This document shows, piece after piece, positions 35,201 to 51,811 of a stretch of 64,000 bases of DNA (the stretch's first letter is position 1; each line of letters opens with the position of its first letter). The stretch comes from Rotaria sp. Silwood1 (Eukaryota > Rotifera > Eurotatoria > Philodinida > Philodinidae), in contig CAJNOP010000137.1 of NCBI GenBank assembly GCA_905250075.1, positions 198,809 through 262,808 on the forward strand, read 5' to 3'. Below the pieces are notes generated by a model. The model was not told the DNA's origin. It did not search any database and saw only the letters and a list, made by a program, of their open reading frames with translations. Made by a program: the position numbers and the translations under genes.

Positions 35201-36768
35201 GAAAAATGTGGCTCGTTATCTTTCTAGTTAAGAAAATTATATATTTGAATCAGTATAATAAATTGAGTCAATCTCTATGTGTCTCATATTGTTCGAATAA
35301 CTTTTATTTTTGTCGAAACAGTTGCATCTGGTCGCCTCACGGTTCAGGCTCAAAAGTTGAGCGAATCGAAATCTCTTTTAAACAGTTGAAAACAAATTCT
35401 GATCGTATAAAATTATAATAGGGTACAAAAAGGAAGATGACTTCATTTTTTGACTAAATTCTAACGAGGACTAGATTTTTGGACAAAAATAAAAGTTGTT
35501 TGAACCATTTGAAGCATGTAAGAATCCATTCAATTTTTGATGTTGATTTCACATACCGTAAAACTTCTACTAGTGAACATTTCTTTAAAGTGAGCGCTTC
35601 CTAATTATTAACAATCTCGGGTTCAACGGAGTGTTTTTTTGCTGTTCTTTAGGCCATTTTCATCTCTCTAATGCGAGAATGTTTTTTTGACCTGTTTTTC
35701 TTTTCTGTCATCTATTTCGTACACTCCACGAGAACGTGCACTATATGTATGATTCGACTACTGTATATGTAAAGTAAAATTTTAGCATCACACCACGAGC
35801 TTACTTTCCAAGTAAAAAAACGATTGGCTAAAAAAATATAATGTAGCACTCAGCTTTGTATCAAATATTTTAAAAGATAAAATAAAATATTCCAATGATT
35901 ATGAAACAAGTCAGAATTAAAGTGTTGCACGAAAATTTAAAGGTCTCAATACAAAATAAACTAAACGATCAAGTGCACCAATGGTGTGTGTAGCAAGATA
36001 CAAAAAAAGATTAGATTAAAAATAAAAAGTCAAACAATGTTAGAAGATTATTTTTAATCATAATTAAATTTTGTGTTCTTCTTGAAAAGTCTCTCAATTC
36101 AAATCATTCAGATCAAAATAGCTCAGCAAGAGAATAAATAACTAGGTCTTAAATATGATTAATATAGAAGCGTATCTTCTGGAATGTTTTCTTTCATTTT
36201 ACAGAAAATCATGCTTCAACTCTCTAAAGTAAGTATCTCGGTATAATGAATACTTTAGAAGGGTTCCGATGGTAGTCACAATAGAGAGGTTTTACTATAT
36301 ATAATATTTTTGTACCAAAATACAGCTCAAATCGTGCTATATTGATCAACCTATGAGTAAAGTAACAGTTATACATGATTAAATTTGCCAGTGTAAGCAC
36401 TACATAACATGATCAGTTCTATATTCCTTTTGAAAAAAAAATGAAGTTGACCAAAACTGGTATTTATGTGTCTTCCGTCGATGTTTACCTATTTCTTTCA
36501 CCATTTTTACACCAGAAAAAGACGCCTGTACAGGCACCAAAGACCACAAGCATTTTCCATATAAATAATGGCAAGAAAATAAGCCAATAACTAATTTTGA
36601 TATATCCATCAAGTTGTAAGGCAAATAAAATTGAAAAGATTAATAGAGAAAAAGTAACAACAAAACGTCTAAATTTTCAAAAAAGAATAATTTTTGAATA
36701 AAAAACAAAAAAAAAAGAGAATTTTCTTACGCTGGATTACACGACTGTATATACCGCGAGGTGTCCAT
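32265..36768 (-). CDS. TMEM185: TMEM185-like membrane protein, copy a
   Basis: Seven exons on the minus strand: 36768-36731, 36668-36489, 34802-34592, 34532-34449, 34380-34201, 32722-32584 and 32530-32265. These give 1098 bases and 365 residues, close to the 350 of vertebrate TMEM185A/B. Family landmarks are ARFVVTFSLLIFSILFALQL near the start, CRALIIYFFLHIFILIFEIL, several PLWI/PLYL membrane segments, and NPWWFGLRRDLCEILL near the end. About seven to eight membrane segments are evident; function is unknown. Introns 2 (1.69 kb) and 5 (1.48 kb) are long and the rest short. The transcript start region has an acceptor TTTTAG about 20 bases before the ATG, and an overlapping out-of-frame ATGATG. 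It lies 100 bp behind a second copy with identical exon phases. Confidence 0.9.
33771..34005. repeat. Dispersed repeat, copy 2, inside TMEM185a intron 5
   Basis: Diverged copy of 28941-29095; see that entry for shared tracts. It accounts for part of the unusual length of this intron. Confidence 0.5.
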
Positions 36769-36868
36769 CCATCATAGATTTATCTAAAATAAAAACAACG
36801 TTTTATAAATATTAATTTTTTTTTATGGACGATCAATATATATATATATATAGTTATTTATTTATTTA

Positions 36869-38431
36869 TTAATCAGGTTCATGCAATTTTAAAATATTCG
36901 ATGAAGGTAATATTACTGTTGTTAATAGTTCATTTTCAATATGATCATTTTTAGTTTGATCATATAATGAAGATGAAGCTTTACGGAAAAAAAATCGACG
37001 TGAATGTCTATGATGACGACGAGATGATTCGAGGTTTTCATTCGATTGTACATTTGGTATTACTGGTGAATTTACTCTTATTGAATCAACATTATGCAAT
37101 GATACTGTTGGAGAATTTGATGTAGTAAAATTATATTCAATATTAGCGTAGGTTTCAAATATCGGACATAAATGTAAAAGCCACTCGCATGCATCTTGTC
37201 GTAGGCCAAACCACCCTTTAAAATAAAAAAAGAATTAGTTCAAGAAAAAAAACAAAAACAACTTTTCTTACAATGATTAGCTGGTACTCGACTTCCAAAT
37301 GACATATAAATGAGTATTATTAATGCAAAATACAATGGTACACAAACAACAATAAATGAAAGATCAAAAAGGTGTTCTAAGTAGAAGACTAAAAGAATCT
37401 AAATAAAAAAATATTTTTATTAAAATTTTATATAATGAAAACGAAAAGATTTTACTTGGAAAATAAGTAAAAATAAAAGTACATATATATGTCCAACAGT
37501 TGGGCTTGCTAAAATATGACAAAATCGCCGATTTACTCTTTGTTGTCCATTTGAAACATGGGTGATATCATTTCGATGATAATGTACAAATGTCCATATG
37601 AGACGGCCAACACAAAAAATAATTGATATACCCATTACAATCCATAGTGGAATAAACACTGCCTAAAAAAAATAACAACACAATTAACCTTTTTATTAAA
37701 TAAAAAACAAACCGCATAGTTCCATGTAATAATACTATTATCTAATTTAAGAGCAAAAAAAATAAATTGTAGAATATTAACAACAAATAATGCTTGAATC
37801 TTTAAATTAAAAAATAAAACAAAAATATTTAAGAAAATTCATCTTTCTCTTCTGTATTTTTTACCTCCCAAGATCGACCATGACGTAATAACCAAACATA
37901 TGTGAATACGGATATAATTGAAAGAATAATTAATGGTAAAAAACAAATAATCCATGTTAAACGATATTCAGAACCTTGTGGTTGATCAAGATTATAACAT
38001 ACTAAGATTTCAAAAAATAGTAAAAGAATTGTTTCAATTAAATTAAAAAATAATGCTCGACATTGAATTGGTGAATTACGTTCGCGACTAAAATTATCAA
38101 AAAAAATAAAAATACAAAACTTCTTTTGTTTCTTTTGTCCATTAATTTACTTTCTCGATCGAATACAACAATAAGTACAAATACCAATAATAGCTCCTAC
38201 GATTGCCAGACTTTTCCAAATAAATAATGGTAAAAAAACCAACCAATATGGCCAAGAAATAAATAATTGTTCACGAAAAGCATAAAGAATGCTAAAGATT
38301 AGTAAACAAAATGAAACAAGAAATTGGCTAAAAGCAAAACAAAAAAAAAACAATTATTTCAGAAAAAAGCAAAACAAATAATAATATGTTTACCATGCAT
38401 TGAATTCTTGCCAAACTGAAACTCTGTTCAT
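36869..38431 (-). CDS. TMEM185: TMEM185-like membrane protein, copy b
   Basis: Seven exons on the minus strand: 38431-38394, 38327-38151, 38087-37865, 37799-37713, 37662-37456, 37398-37272 and 37215-36869. These give 1206 bases and 401 residues. The structure matches copy a exon for exon, including the 38-bp first exon and all intron phases, but here every intron is short. Landmarks are QFLVSFCLLIFSILYAF, FLPLFIWKSLAIVGAIIG, LQFIFFALKLD and NHWWFGLRQDACEWLL. The C-terminal tail is longer than in copy a and ends in the same LxEPD pattern (KLHEPD here, LLEPD there). Protein divergence between the copies is large, so the duplication is old (or the copies are anciently separated alleles placed in tandem). 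Multi-pass membrane protein of unknown function. Confidence 0.9.
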
Positions 38432-39743
38432 CGAATCATTTGATATTAGAGAAGATCATTTATCAAAGACAACATTAGTATTAGAAAAATAATTCATCTA
38501 AAAAAAAACAACAACAAGCAAAACATCTGCATAAGAATAAAAGATAATCAATAATATTAAACAGTTCTTTTTATTTTCCTCTTTTGTGTGTCTTGTTGTA
38601 CTAACTAAACTTAATCAGTCATATGTTTCTTTTTACCAATGTAGGAATGGCAAGATATTTTTCTGAGTAGATGGCGCTATAAATGTGATTAAATAAATAT
38701 ATTAGTAAGATATTGATAAATAATTCCAATCTCAAGAAGTTTTCAGTATTCATTGAAGTTTTTGAATAGATAATAAAAAACAAATGAAATCATTAGAGAT
38801 AAAGTTGAAATGAGAATATATAAGAACTACAAACTTGATGAAATTGTAGTCGAGAATTTCCCAGAGTCACCAGGATTAGAAACGATGTAACAGGAAGCCC
38901 ATTGGAAGATTTTTGCTAAAGTTGAATCGATGAGCAAACGAAACCAAAATCTTTCAATATGCATGGGCTATCCTCTCGGAACATCTTAGTTTTATTCTAT
39001 GATCTTCTTTTATTACACTTCTCTATTTTCTGTAGTTTGTCAGAATAGTGAATTATTAATTAAGTCTTCATTGTTCAGCTGTTTACAGAATTATGCTTCT
39101 TCGGTCTATTGAAATTCAACATTCATGAATGATTATTTTAATATACAGTAGTAAATTTAATATGAAAAATGAGTCTTCAAAGAAAACGATAACTAGAACT
39201 ATGATTTTCAAACACTTCAAAATTCTAAGGTAATCAGCAGAACTATAGACCTAGATATTTCATAATTTTATGTTAATTGATTTGGCAATAATTATTCATG
39301 TTCTATTGATTCTAACTCGAGCTTTTCTAACACTTTTGACACATGATCTGAACCCTTTATTAGTAATCTAATCAGGTATATTGAATACTAAAATAGCTTC
39401 CAGTGAATATGAAACTTTTAATTTGATTTTGGCAAGTTATTCAGCAGTGTATTGTCATAAAACTACTCTATTTTTTTATCTATTATGCATTCAATCAAAA
39501 TAGATTATTTAGGTTATGTTTTAGTAATATTCATAATAAAAATTGATTTGAGAGGTTTGTTATCAAGGACTATAGTACGTAATGATATTATCTGATAAAT
39601 TGAAAACTAATGTAAGTCTTCTAAAGTTTCTTTTCCATGAAAACCATAATTATTTTCGATTTGACAAATTCATTATTGTTTTTTTTTTGGTTTTATTTAT
39701 TTATTGTTTTAATAACAATGAAAAGTACATTGAAACAAACATT
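38432..39743. other. Intergenic region, nothing recognised
   Basis: About 1.3 kb of AT-rich DNA between TMEM185b and the 3' end of TMEM177. No supported gene or repeat seen. Confidence 0.4.
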
Positions 39744-41182
39744 CTATCTTAATGGGGAAGGTTTTTCTACAATTTGACTTTCTACTACTGGTTTAAATAT
39801 TGTTTTTCGTGCTTCAGCTTCTGGTACATTCATTAATGTATCCAATTTAGCTCTTAATCTTTTAAGTCTATATGTAATCAATGGACTCCAATGATATAAT
39901 GAAAATGATAATTCACCACTATTTGGTATTCTAACACGTGTTTTTCTTCGTTCACCATCTTGATCAAAAAGATCTTTTCCATTTGGTAATAATTCACGTA
40001 AAACACGATTTCTTTCAAGTTGTTTTTGTAAATATTCAATACCACCTTCAAGTAAATCTAATCCATATGATGTTGTTACTGAATCACGTATACGACTAAC
40101 TTGCATATTAATAAGACGACCAACAAATGGTGATAAATAAAAACATAAAAGACCATTTAAAAGAAGAAAATGAAAAAAAAGAAAACGTTTAAAACGTGTT
40201 TGAAATTGAAGACGAAGACGTGTATAAAGTGTAAATGGAAGAAAAAATGAACCACCAACACAACACCATGCTAACATATGCCATGGACCTAATGCTATTT
40301 CAAATTGATCAGCAATTATATATTTTTTTGCTTCATCCGAAAGAAAAAATGTTTCAATTAGTTTTTGTACTAATAATGTTTCACCTAAATTACAAACATG
40401 AATCAAAAATTTCTTTTATGATAAGAAAAAATTACGTGTTATTGGTTCAGTTGGTATTGACGGAGGTAGTGATGGTGGTGATGATGGTGATGATGATGGT
40501 GGTGGTGCTGGCGTGGGTGTACTGCTAAACCATCGACTGAACCAAGATTTTGATTCATTCGATGTTTGAGTAATTTCTTCTGGTTCTTTTTTTGATTGTT
40601 CATTTTTATTAAATTGAAATTTTAATTTACTCTGATCAATACGCGATAAATCAAGATTAGAAAAATCTATTTCTTGACCAGCTATATTCATTTTAATTTT
40701 TTTTAAATCATCAATTGATGATATATTAGCCCATTGTGGAACCATTAAATAGACAATACCATTAAATAATGGTGTAAAATGACCATTTATATCAAAATCT
40801 GTTCCTGTATGTACAGATAAACGAATATCAAATGTAGGTGTACGACGTAATTGTTCAGGTAGCCGCATTCGATATGCAATCTAATCAACGATATAGAAAT
40901 AATTATAAAATAAAAAAAGAAAATATTAATTTACTTCAGTTGCAAATCGATTATATGATGAATCAACTTTAACAAATTCTCCATTTTCATTTGTTGATCT
41001 TATAAATCTATATTTTAAGGTTTCTTCTGGTCGAGCCATTGTATAGATATATGGACCGAGAATAACACCTTCGTTTAATAAGAAATAAGTATAAAAAAGT
41101 TTTAAGAAATTTTTTGTATACCTGAACATGCTAAGGCACGTAATAACTTGGCAAGTTGAGTCGATTGTGTTTGAGTAGCCAT
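39744..41182 (-). CDS. TMEM177: TMEM177 homologue (cytochrome c oxidase assembly)
   Basis: Four exons on the minus strand: 41182-41122, 41068-40935, 40880-40436 and 40384-39744, totalling 1281 bases and 426 residues. In vertebrates TMEM177 is a mitochondrial inner-membrane protein that stabilises COX2 during complex IV assembly. Matching features are the central VYLMVPQWANIS segment, two membrane spans (GPWHMLAWCCVGGSFFLPF and FLFFHFLLLNGLLCFYLSPF), and the C-terminal SYGLDLLEGGIEYLQKQLER followed by LLPNGKDLFD. An extra Pro/Ser run (PTPAPPPSSSPSSPPSLPPS) before the first span makes it about 115 residues longer than human. The 51-bp third intron removes an in-frame TAA. An acceptor CATTGTAG abuts the ATG directly, and the CDK10 stop is only 66 bp upstream. 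Confidence 0.8.
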
Positions 41183-41248
41183 CTACAATGATGGAATTTT
41201 TTACAATAAGCAGAGAGAAAAACATATTCTAAAAAATATTTTTTTTTA

Positions 41249-44200
41249 TTAAGATTTTCGAATTCGTTTCACATTGGTACAACCGACACGAAGCGGTGGT
41301 AGATTTTGTCTTTTACGATTATCATTTACAAGAGAATTAGGTTCGTTTGATGAAGAAGATAATCGTGCTGGTAATGCTGGTCGATGCTGATTCGACGAAG
41401 ATGATTTCTGATTTCGATGTTGAGGAAATGAAGGCATTAGATCATTTTCACAAGGTAATGGTGCTTCTTTAAAATATGAACTTCTTAAACAATCTTCAGC
41501 AGTGGCTCTAAAAAAATACATAGAAATTCATATCAAAAGTTCGAGCTAGTTAGTTTTTTGCAGGTCTGGCAGTTTAGATGAATGCACAGTAAACTTGAAA
41601 ATAACTATGAATTGAATAGTAGTGATAAATAGATAATGAAGAAATAGAAAAAGATAGTAATATTGAAAAAAAAGACAATCTGCCTTTTGTTTAAGAATAT
41701 TTTGATGGAATCTAACAGATGAAAATGCCACTCATCATTTTACGATCATGAGAAGAAAGACTTTCATTAACTGTTAAAATTGTAGTAGAAAAAGACAGTT
41801 GAATCTCAGCTAATTTGATTGAGTTCAATTTCAATAAACATTCTCACATATTTGTTTGATTGGTCATATTTAAATACCCTTGAAAATTGTCTTAACTGTA
41901 TCTGTTTGTCAGCAATCTGTTCAATATATGAGATAAAACTATGATATCAGAAAAAAAAGTCGTTAGTATTATCCCTAAGGTATTCATGTGCAACACGATG
42001 GAGCTGCTCTTGCTAATCATAAGAATATTGTTTTCTTCTATCTATTATGGAACATATTTCTTCATCATTCATTTACTTGCCCTTCTAGGAATAGTATAAA
42101 GAAGCGGTTCTATTTTATAATGAGATGCTTTTGAGATACGATCTTTAATCACACAGCAACAATGTCTACCACAGTCTGTAAAGAAAATGGGTGCAAATTT
42201 CTACCCTATAGACTTCAACATTCCGTGTGCATCGTGTTTTACAAAAATACATAGGTCAGGTCGTTTCCCCTTTTCAGGGAGGCAGACTTATGAGGAAGCT
42301 TCTTCAGATGTCCCCTATCTATTTCAATGATTTTTTTTTACCTTTAGATACTACACAGTGATCTAATCAAAATCCCAAATAGATTTGGGTTCCTTTTGAT
42401 ATTTGACTAAGCTATCGAATTTTGATCTGAAGCTGTGTGCATATAGACAACTCAACCAAGCTAACTTCCTTAAAAAAAGTCACAAGTTTGGAACTAATTC
42501 TCTTCGAGATATAAAGCTGTCAAAAACTGCATGTTATATTTACTATCTGTCGAAAAGAGTATATATATCTTGAAAGTCTCATATGTCGAAGAGACTGTTC
42601 AAAACCTGTAAATTCTTTCATGATAGCTAGTATAGATGAGTTCTCCGAAAACTCGAGACTTCCCGAAAAGAATTCGATATCTTCGCTAAATCTTTATACG
42701 AATCCAACTTTTTCTAGGGCTTGTATCAGAACACTATATAGTATCTAGAGACAAATAAATCATTGGAATCGAAAGGAGATAGCAGAAGAAATTTCGTCGT
42801 TAACAGCTTGCTTTAGAGCTCTGATCCATATATATATATATCTTAAAAACCATTAATTTCAAAAAGTTTCTCACCTTTTACTCGGATCATACATAAACAT
42901 AAAATTAATGAGACGTAAACCAGCATTAGATAACCATGGAAATGTTTGTTTAACATTATTATATGGTTGTTGACGTAAAGAAAAATTTTTTAATGAAGGT
43001 AAATCATTTAAACCGGGCCAAATTTTTTCTGTTGGTGTACCAAACATATCAATAATTAAATCAATTTGTTGAATTTCTGAACGACCTGGTAATAATGGTC
43101 GATGACATAATAATTCACCAAGAACACAACCTGCTGACCAAATATCAATAGCTGTAGTTTGATATTTAGAACCTAACATAAACAGATATTAATAGTTATT
43201 TTTAATAAAAATATATATCATCATACCAAAAAGAAGTTCAGGTGCTCGATACCAAAGTGTAACAACCATCGGTGTCATTGTACCATTTGGTAATGTAAAT
43301 TGTCTTGCTAAACCAAAATCAGCAATTTTTAAACAACCACAATCAGTTAATAATAAATTTGACACTTTAATATCACGATGTACAATAAAACGTTTATGTA
43401 TATAATTTAAACCCCGAAATAATTGTAATGCAATACATTTAACTTGTGCTTCAGTAAATGGTTGTGACATATGATCAAGTAAAGATGCAAGATCTTGTTC
43501 ACAATATGTCATAACAAGAAATATTGAACGTAATGATTTGCCAACAGCTATTTCACGTAATTCAACAATATTTTCATGACGTAAATTAAGTAAAAGATTT
43601 ATTTCACGCATTGAACTTATTGGTAAACCCCATTGTTCATTTTCCATCCGAACTTTTTTTAATGCAACAATTTCTTGACTAATCTTATCTCGGCCACGAT
43701 AAACTACACCATATGTACCTTTACCAATACAATTTAATTTTTCAAAATCAGAAACCGGTCTAAACAGAATTAAGAAATTCACTTTTCGAAAAAAACAATG
43801 CATACTAAGCGGTTCAAATCAAGTAACAGTTATGGCTTGGGATAAAATTATACGCAAAAATAATTTATATCCATCAAAATAACTCCGAGGCAGAATCAGT
43901 AAACTTTAAACATAGAGACTTCAAATTTTCAAGTAACTTTTGGATTCTATGACTGAGATCTCTGTTGGTTGCCTCTCGACTACCATTCCTCCTCTCTGAA
44001 TAAATAGCCGTCGTATATCATAAGGCATAATAGAAGGCTCATTCACCATTTTTTAACGAATTTTGTAGTGCTTATGGTAGAAAATTGTTAAAAGGTAAAA
44101 GTAAAATTTTCAAGTTATCGATTGCTCTCGAAATCGACATTGACAGAACTCCTTTTGCTAGCAAAGTGCTTATAACTAATAAATTATTTCGAAAAACAAG

Positions 44201-45448
44201 AGATTTATTCAATAATCGAAGTTAGTAAAATTCAAGGGAGAAAAAGCGAGACTTTGATACATCGAAGTACGAGTGAAATATCAATAAAGTACAATACCTC
44301 ACTCGTGCTTCGGAATACCGAAGTGTCGCTTTTTCACTCTGGATAAAACTCCATATTTTAGCCGGCATTCAAACCATGCTACGAACAGCCATAGAATGAC
44401 TCTGGACAAGTCACTAGCGTCTATTTGTCTTGGATCATCTGTCCGATAGCTTACTGACTTCGTAGTGACATATTCCTCCGCTTGTGGTTAGACAATGTGT
44501 ATGAGGAGCTCAAGCGATTGAGCGTAAGAACTCTGCTTCAGGGCGATTCTCTGCCAACAACTGCAGTTATGATTAGTTATAGGGAAGGTTATCGGGCAGC
44601 ACCCTACATCACAAGGTAGTTGAAAGAAAGAGATCTTCTTCCTTCCTTCTTTTCTTTTCATATTTTATGTCCAATTAGAACTTAATGAGCCGTTGACAAA
44701 AGCACATTATATAAAACAGAATATTAGACATCATGAGAAGAACTTGATTATATGTCACAGAAAGAATTCAAGCTTTTAATAAGATTACATTCTATGGAAC
44801 CTGCAGTTTTGTAACTCGAAAATTTTGATGCCACTGGAAAACCTGTACCACTATGGTTATACTCATACATAATATACCTAAAAGTTTCGTAAGTGGAGTA
44901 CAAGACAAATCAATCAAATTTACTTCTCATCACTAATATTGCAGAGTACTTTTCCAACCAAACCTTTTATTAAACTTCTGAGTTTTCGATAAGTTTTTGA
45001 AAGAAATATTTTTACACGGTTTTCTAGTAATGACATTGCTCTTGCTAGCAAGAAAACTATCCAATATCCACGATGAGTGACTATCACACTGTACTGAAAA
45101 CAAAATCAATGCGCAACTTTTGCACAATCCATTATTCTATGTATGTAATTCAGAGATACCTGTGGCAGAGCTGTCATTACCGCAAATACAACTTTTTATA
45201 TAAGTCACTGCGTTGCGATGACTATCTTAGGTTAACTTCAATTCATATTGTTTGAACATCTTGTCTTAACTCTAATAAATCATAGATAAATTTCAAACAT
45301 GACTAATGTCTTACCTACAAGCACCAAAAAGACAAGAATCAGGAATTGTTATAGGCTGATCTGTAAGCATTGAATAAATTGTTGTTTTGGTCTCTTCATT
45401 ATTATTAGTAGTATTATTATTACTATTATTTGCTTCCGATGAAGACAT
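41249..45448 (-). CDS. CDK10: Cyclin-dependent kinase 10
   Basis: Four exons on the minus strand: 45448-45315, 43759-43227, 43172-42875 and 41507-41249, giving 1224 bases and 407 residues. All kinase features are present: glycine loop [10 protein letters not shown], catalytic lysine in VALKKVRM, the cyclin-binding helix as [20 protein letters not shown], catalytic loop [13 protein letters not shown], and [22 protein letters not shown], PISSxRE and RATAxDCLxSSYFKExPLPC are distinctive of CDK10, which with cyclin M controls ETS2 stability and ciliogenesis. The N-terminus has a Ser/Asn-rich leader. Introns 1 (1.56 kb) and 3 (1.37 kb) are long and contain palindromic elements. The downstream TMEM177 starts 66 bp after the stop. 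Confidence 0.95.
42322..42786. repeat. Foldback element in CDK10 intron 3 (family shared with 58.2 kb)
   Basis: Left end TATTTCAATGA followed by TTTAGATACTACACAGTGAT; the right end, read inversely, gives TTCCAATGATTTATTTGTC and CTAGATACTATATAGTGTTC. The same terminal motif occurs at both ends of 58165-58375, so these are two members of one family. Confidence 0.6.
44238..44338. repeat. 101-bp hairpin in CDK10 intron 1
   Basis: Arms of about 42 bp: GAGAAAAAGCGAGACTTTGA on the left against TCGCTTTTTCACTC on the right, with CGAAGTACGAGTGA paired to CACTCGTGCTTCGG inside. About 90% pairing over most of the arm. Confidence 0.65.
44397..44465. repeat. Dispersed repeat, inverted copy at 48705-48770
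   Basis: GGACAAGTCACTAGCGTCTA and TCTTGGATCATCTGTCCGAT occur inversely, with few mismatches, at 48705-48770 in a TENT4 intron. Both are therefore members of a dispersed family lodged in introns. Confidence 0.55.
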
Positions 45449-46547
45449 CTATGTATATATATATATATATTTCTAAAGTAAAAATAAGTTACATCTATTG
45501 TTATTATTCATTATCTGTGTATATCAATTGAATCAATCAAAATTGAAAAATAGATATATTTTTCCGTTGGTCAGTCTTATAACTGAAGCCAACATTCGCA
45601 ATGGGTCGGTTTTATTCCGAAAATGCATCCATCACACATATAGGTATATCTGTCTAATTCTACATGGATACGTTTTTTTTTCTCGGGCTGATTCGAACAG
45701 AATAGAAAAAGTTACACATATAGATAAAGTTAGCACAAGAAGAAAAAAAAGAACAACAAAATCTTTTTTTTTGTGTTTTTGTTTTTCAGAATAGAATAGT
45801 TCGCAATCATATGAGAAAGAGCCAAACAAGCAACAATGAACGAAAAGAGAAGAAAAAAAAATGAACACACGCACGCACACAAAAAAATAGAAAAAGAGAG
45901 GCATATGAATGCCAATATATGTACATAAGAGTGAGAGACAAGAACAAGTCGAACTGTCAAGAAATCTAGAACCAATATATGTATATATTGCACACAGGGT
46001 CGAGTAGAAAAAAATCAAACATATGAAATAAGGCTCTAGGAGTAATGGAATAGGATGTTTCCATCTTCGTAGGTTCACTGAAAAAGCACTAAAATAAAGG
46101 AAGAAAGAGTTGAAGAACAAAAGAAGGCGCGCGCACGCAAAAAAGAAATTACTGATATTTTTTATACGTGTTTACAAAAAAAGGTCTTTTTTAATCTTTT
46201 TTTGGTTTAAATTTTTTTAAAAAATTTTTTCGATTTTTTTTTTTTTTGTTTTTTTTTTCTAGTTAGCTGTATGAATAGATCAAGAGTGTTTTTTTTTTTT
46301 TGGCATAAAGAAAAAAAAGACAAAAGAAGAAAAAGAAACTGAATAAGAAGAAAGAAAGACATGAGTGGTACGCGTTGCTGAGCCGAGAACAAAAGAAGAT
46401 GAATAAGCAATAGATATGTATGAGAAGATGAGAAAAAAAATAAATAGAAATTAAAGGGAACCGATAACATCAACAAGATATATTTGACTGGGTTATATCA
46501 TCACCATCATTTATATTGTTACAGTTCTTTTATTGACACCGTTTTTC
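45449..46547. other. Purine/pyrimidine-rich intergenic region
   Basis: Between CDK10 and TENT4. Dominated by long A/G-rich runs (45800-46460), a TA microsatellite near 45453-45468 and poly-T tracts. The long open frames here are low-complexity artefacts. The CDK10 promoter should be here. Confidence 0.4.
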
Positions 46548-50504
<3,957 letters not shown>

Positions 50505-51811
50505 CGTTTTCTTTCTTGAATACTTTTTTTATCGATCGATGACTTGTCACTAAAATAGCCAGTTAATATATTTAAGAAAAAAATTTCGAATGTTTCTCTC
50601 GATGTATACCAATTCGTTAAATAACTTGTTTACGAATGGAAATGCTAGAGATAGAAAGAAAGAAAGAAAAACATAGTTAAATCGAGGGTTCAAACAATAT
50701 AACGAAAAGGGAGTGAACGATATACTCGAACATTATTATTTCTTCGTACATTATATGTGTCTTCGAAAATGACATACGAATAAGAGAGAAAAAGCAAAAG
50801 AAGAAAAAGAAAGCAAGATATCCTATGAAAGGATTATTTGTAGACACAATAACAAGTTGACTGATAGTAGACTGCAAACAACCGCAAACATACATAAAGA
50901 AAAGATTTTTCTAGAGAAGAGTAACAACACGTGTGTTTAGATATAAATGCATAGTGGTTAAGTTAAATTGATGATTGGTTCAAATTCGTCCAATCAATAA
51001 CAAGGTATTATTAACAATAAATAGAATAAACAAGCAAAATAGGTATTTTTCGAGTATATTTTTGCTTGTAAAGAATAACGATCGTTATTACTTATGATAG
51101 TATGATGTTTAAACAAAGAGAATTCAATTACAAAAAAAGTTATTTTTAGTTTCACTCAAAAATAGTACTAGAACAAATATACACATACAGTTTAAAGCAG
51201 TGTCAATCGAAATTTCTAGAACAATATATCACTTGACTGAACGTAAAGAACAAATTATGTCGTAACTAATAAACAGATATAACATAGAAAATGGGCGTTC
51301 TCTTTGAAAGTTATCATCATTTTCATACAAAATGTAATCATCTTCATTTATTTGATATCAATCACAATATATTCACAGTTGATGATCTAAAAACCTTTAT
51401 ACATTTGTATAGTTAATTCTCTTGGTGATTTCTAAAAGTCCTTAAAATTTCGTTAGTCAAAAGTTTTTGTTACAACTTTTAAAAAACCAATCTACTGTTA
51501 GTAGATATTAAATCTTCAACAGATAAATATAAGTTAGTTAAAGCAAAAGCTTATCATATTACTTGTGTTGAGCATCGTTGTATAACCACGTGAATAAGGA
51601 AAGAAGAAGGTTTATCGATATTCTTTTTCTTAACTTGTCATACAATAGTGACGAGAAATTTTCAAGACAAAAACAATAATACATATCTATTCTAACTTAT
51701 TATGAATTTTTAATAAATAAACAAGAAAATGTTGCACTTTTCTGTAGTGAATAAAAATTCTTTTGATAAAATTTTATTTTTCACGAAACATACACAAAAC
51801 GACAAAATGGA
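50505..51811. other. Intergenic region, nothing recognised
   Basis: About 1.3 kb between TENT4 and the 3' end of EMC3. A short GAAA run lies near 50652-50669. No supported gene. Confidence 0.4.

Noticed and set aside
45632-46476. Long minus-strand frames rich in Phe, Leu, Ser and Lys
   Set aside because: They are translations of purine-rich simple sequence in the CDK10/TENT4 intergenic region.
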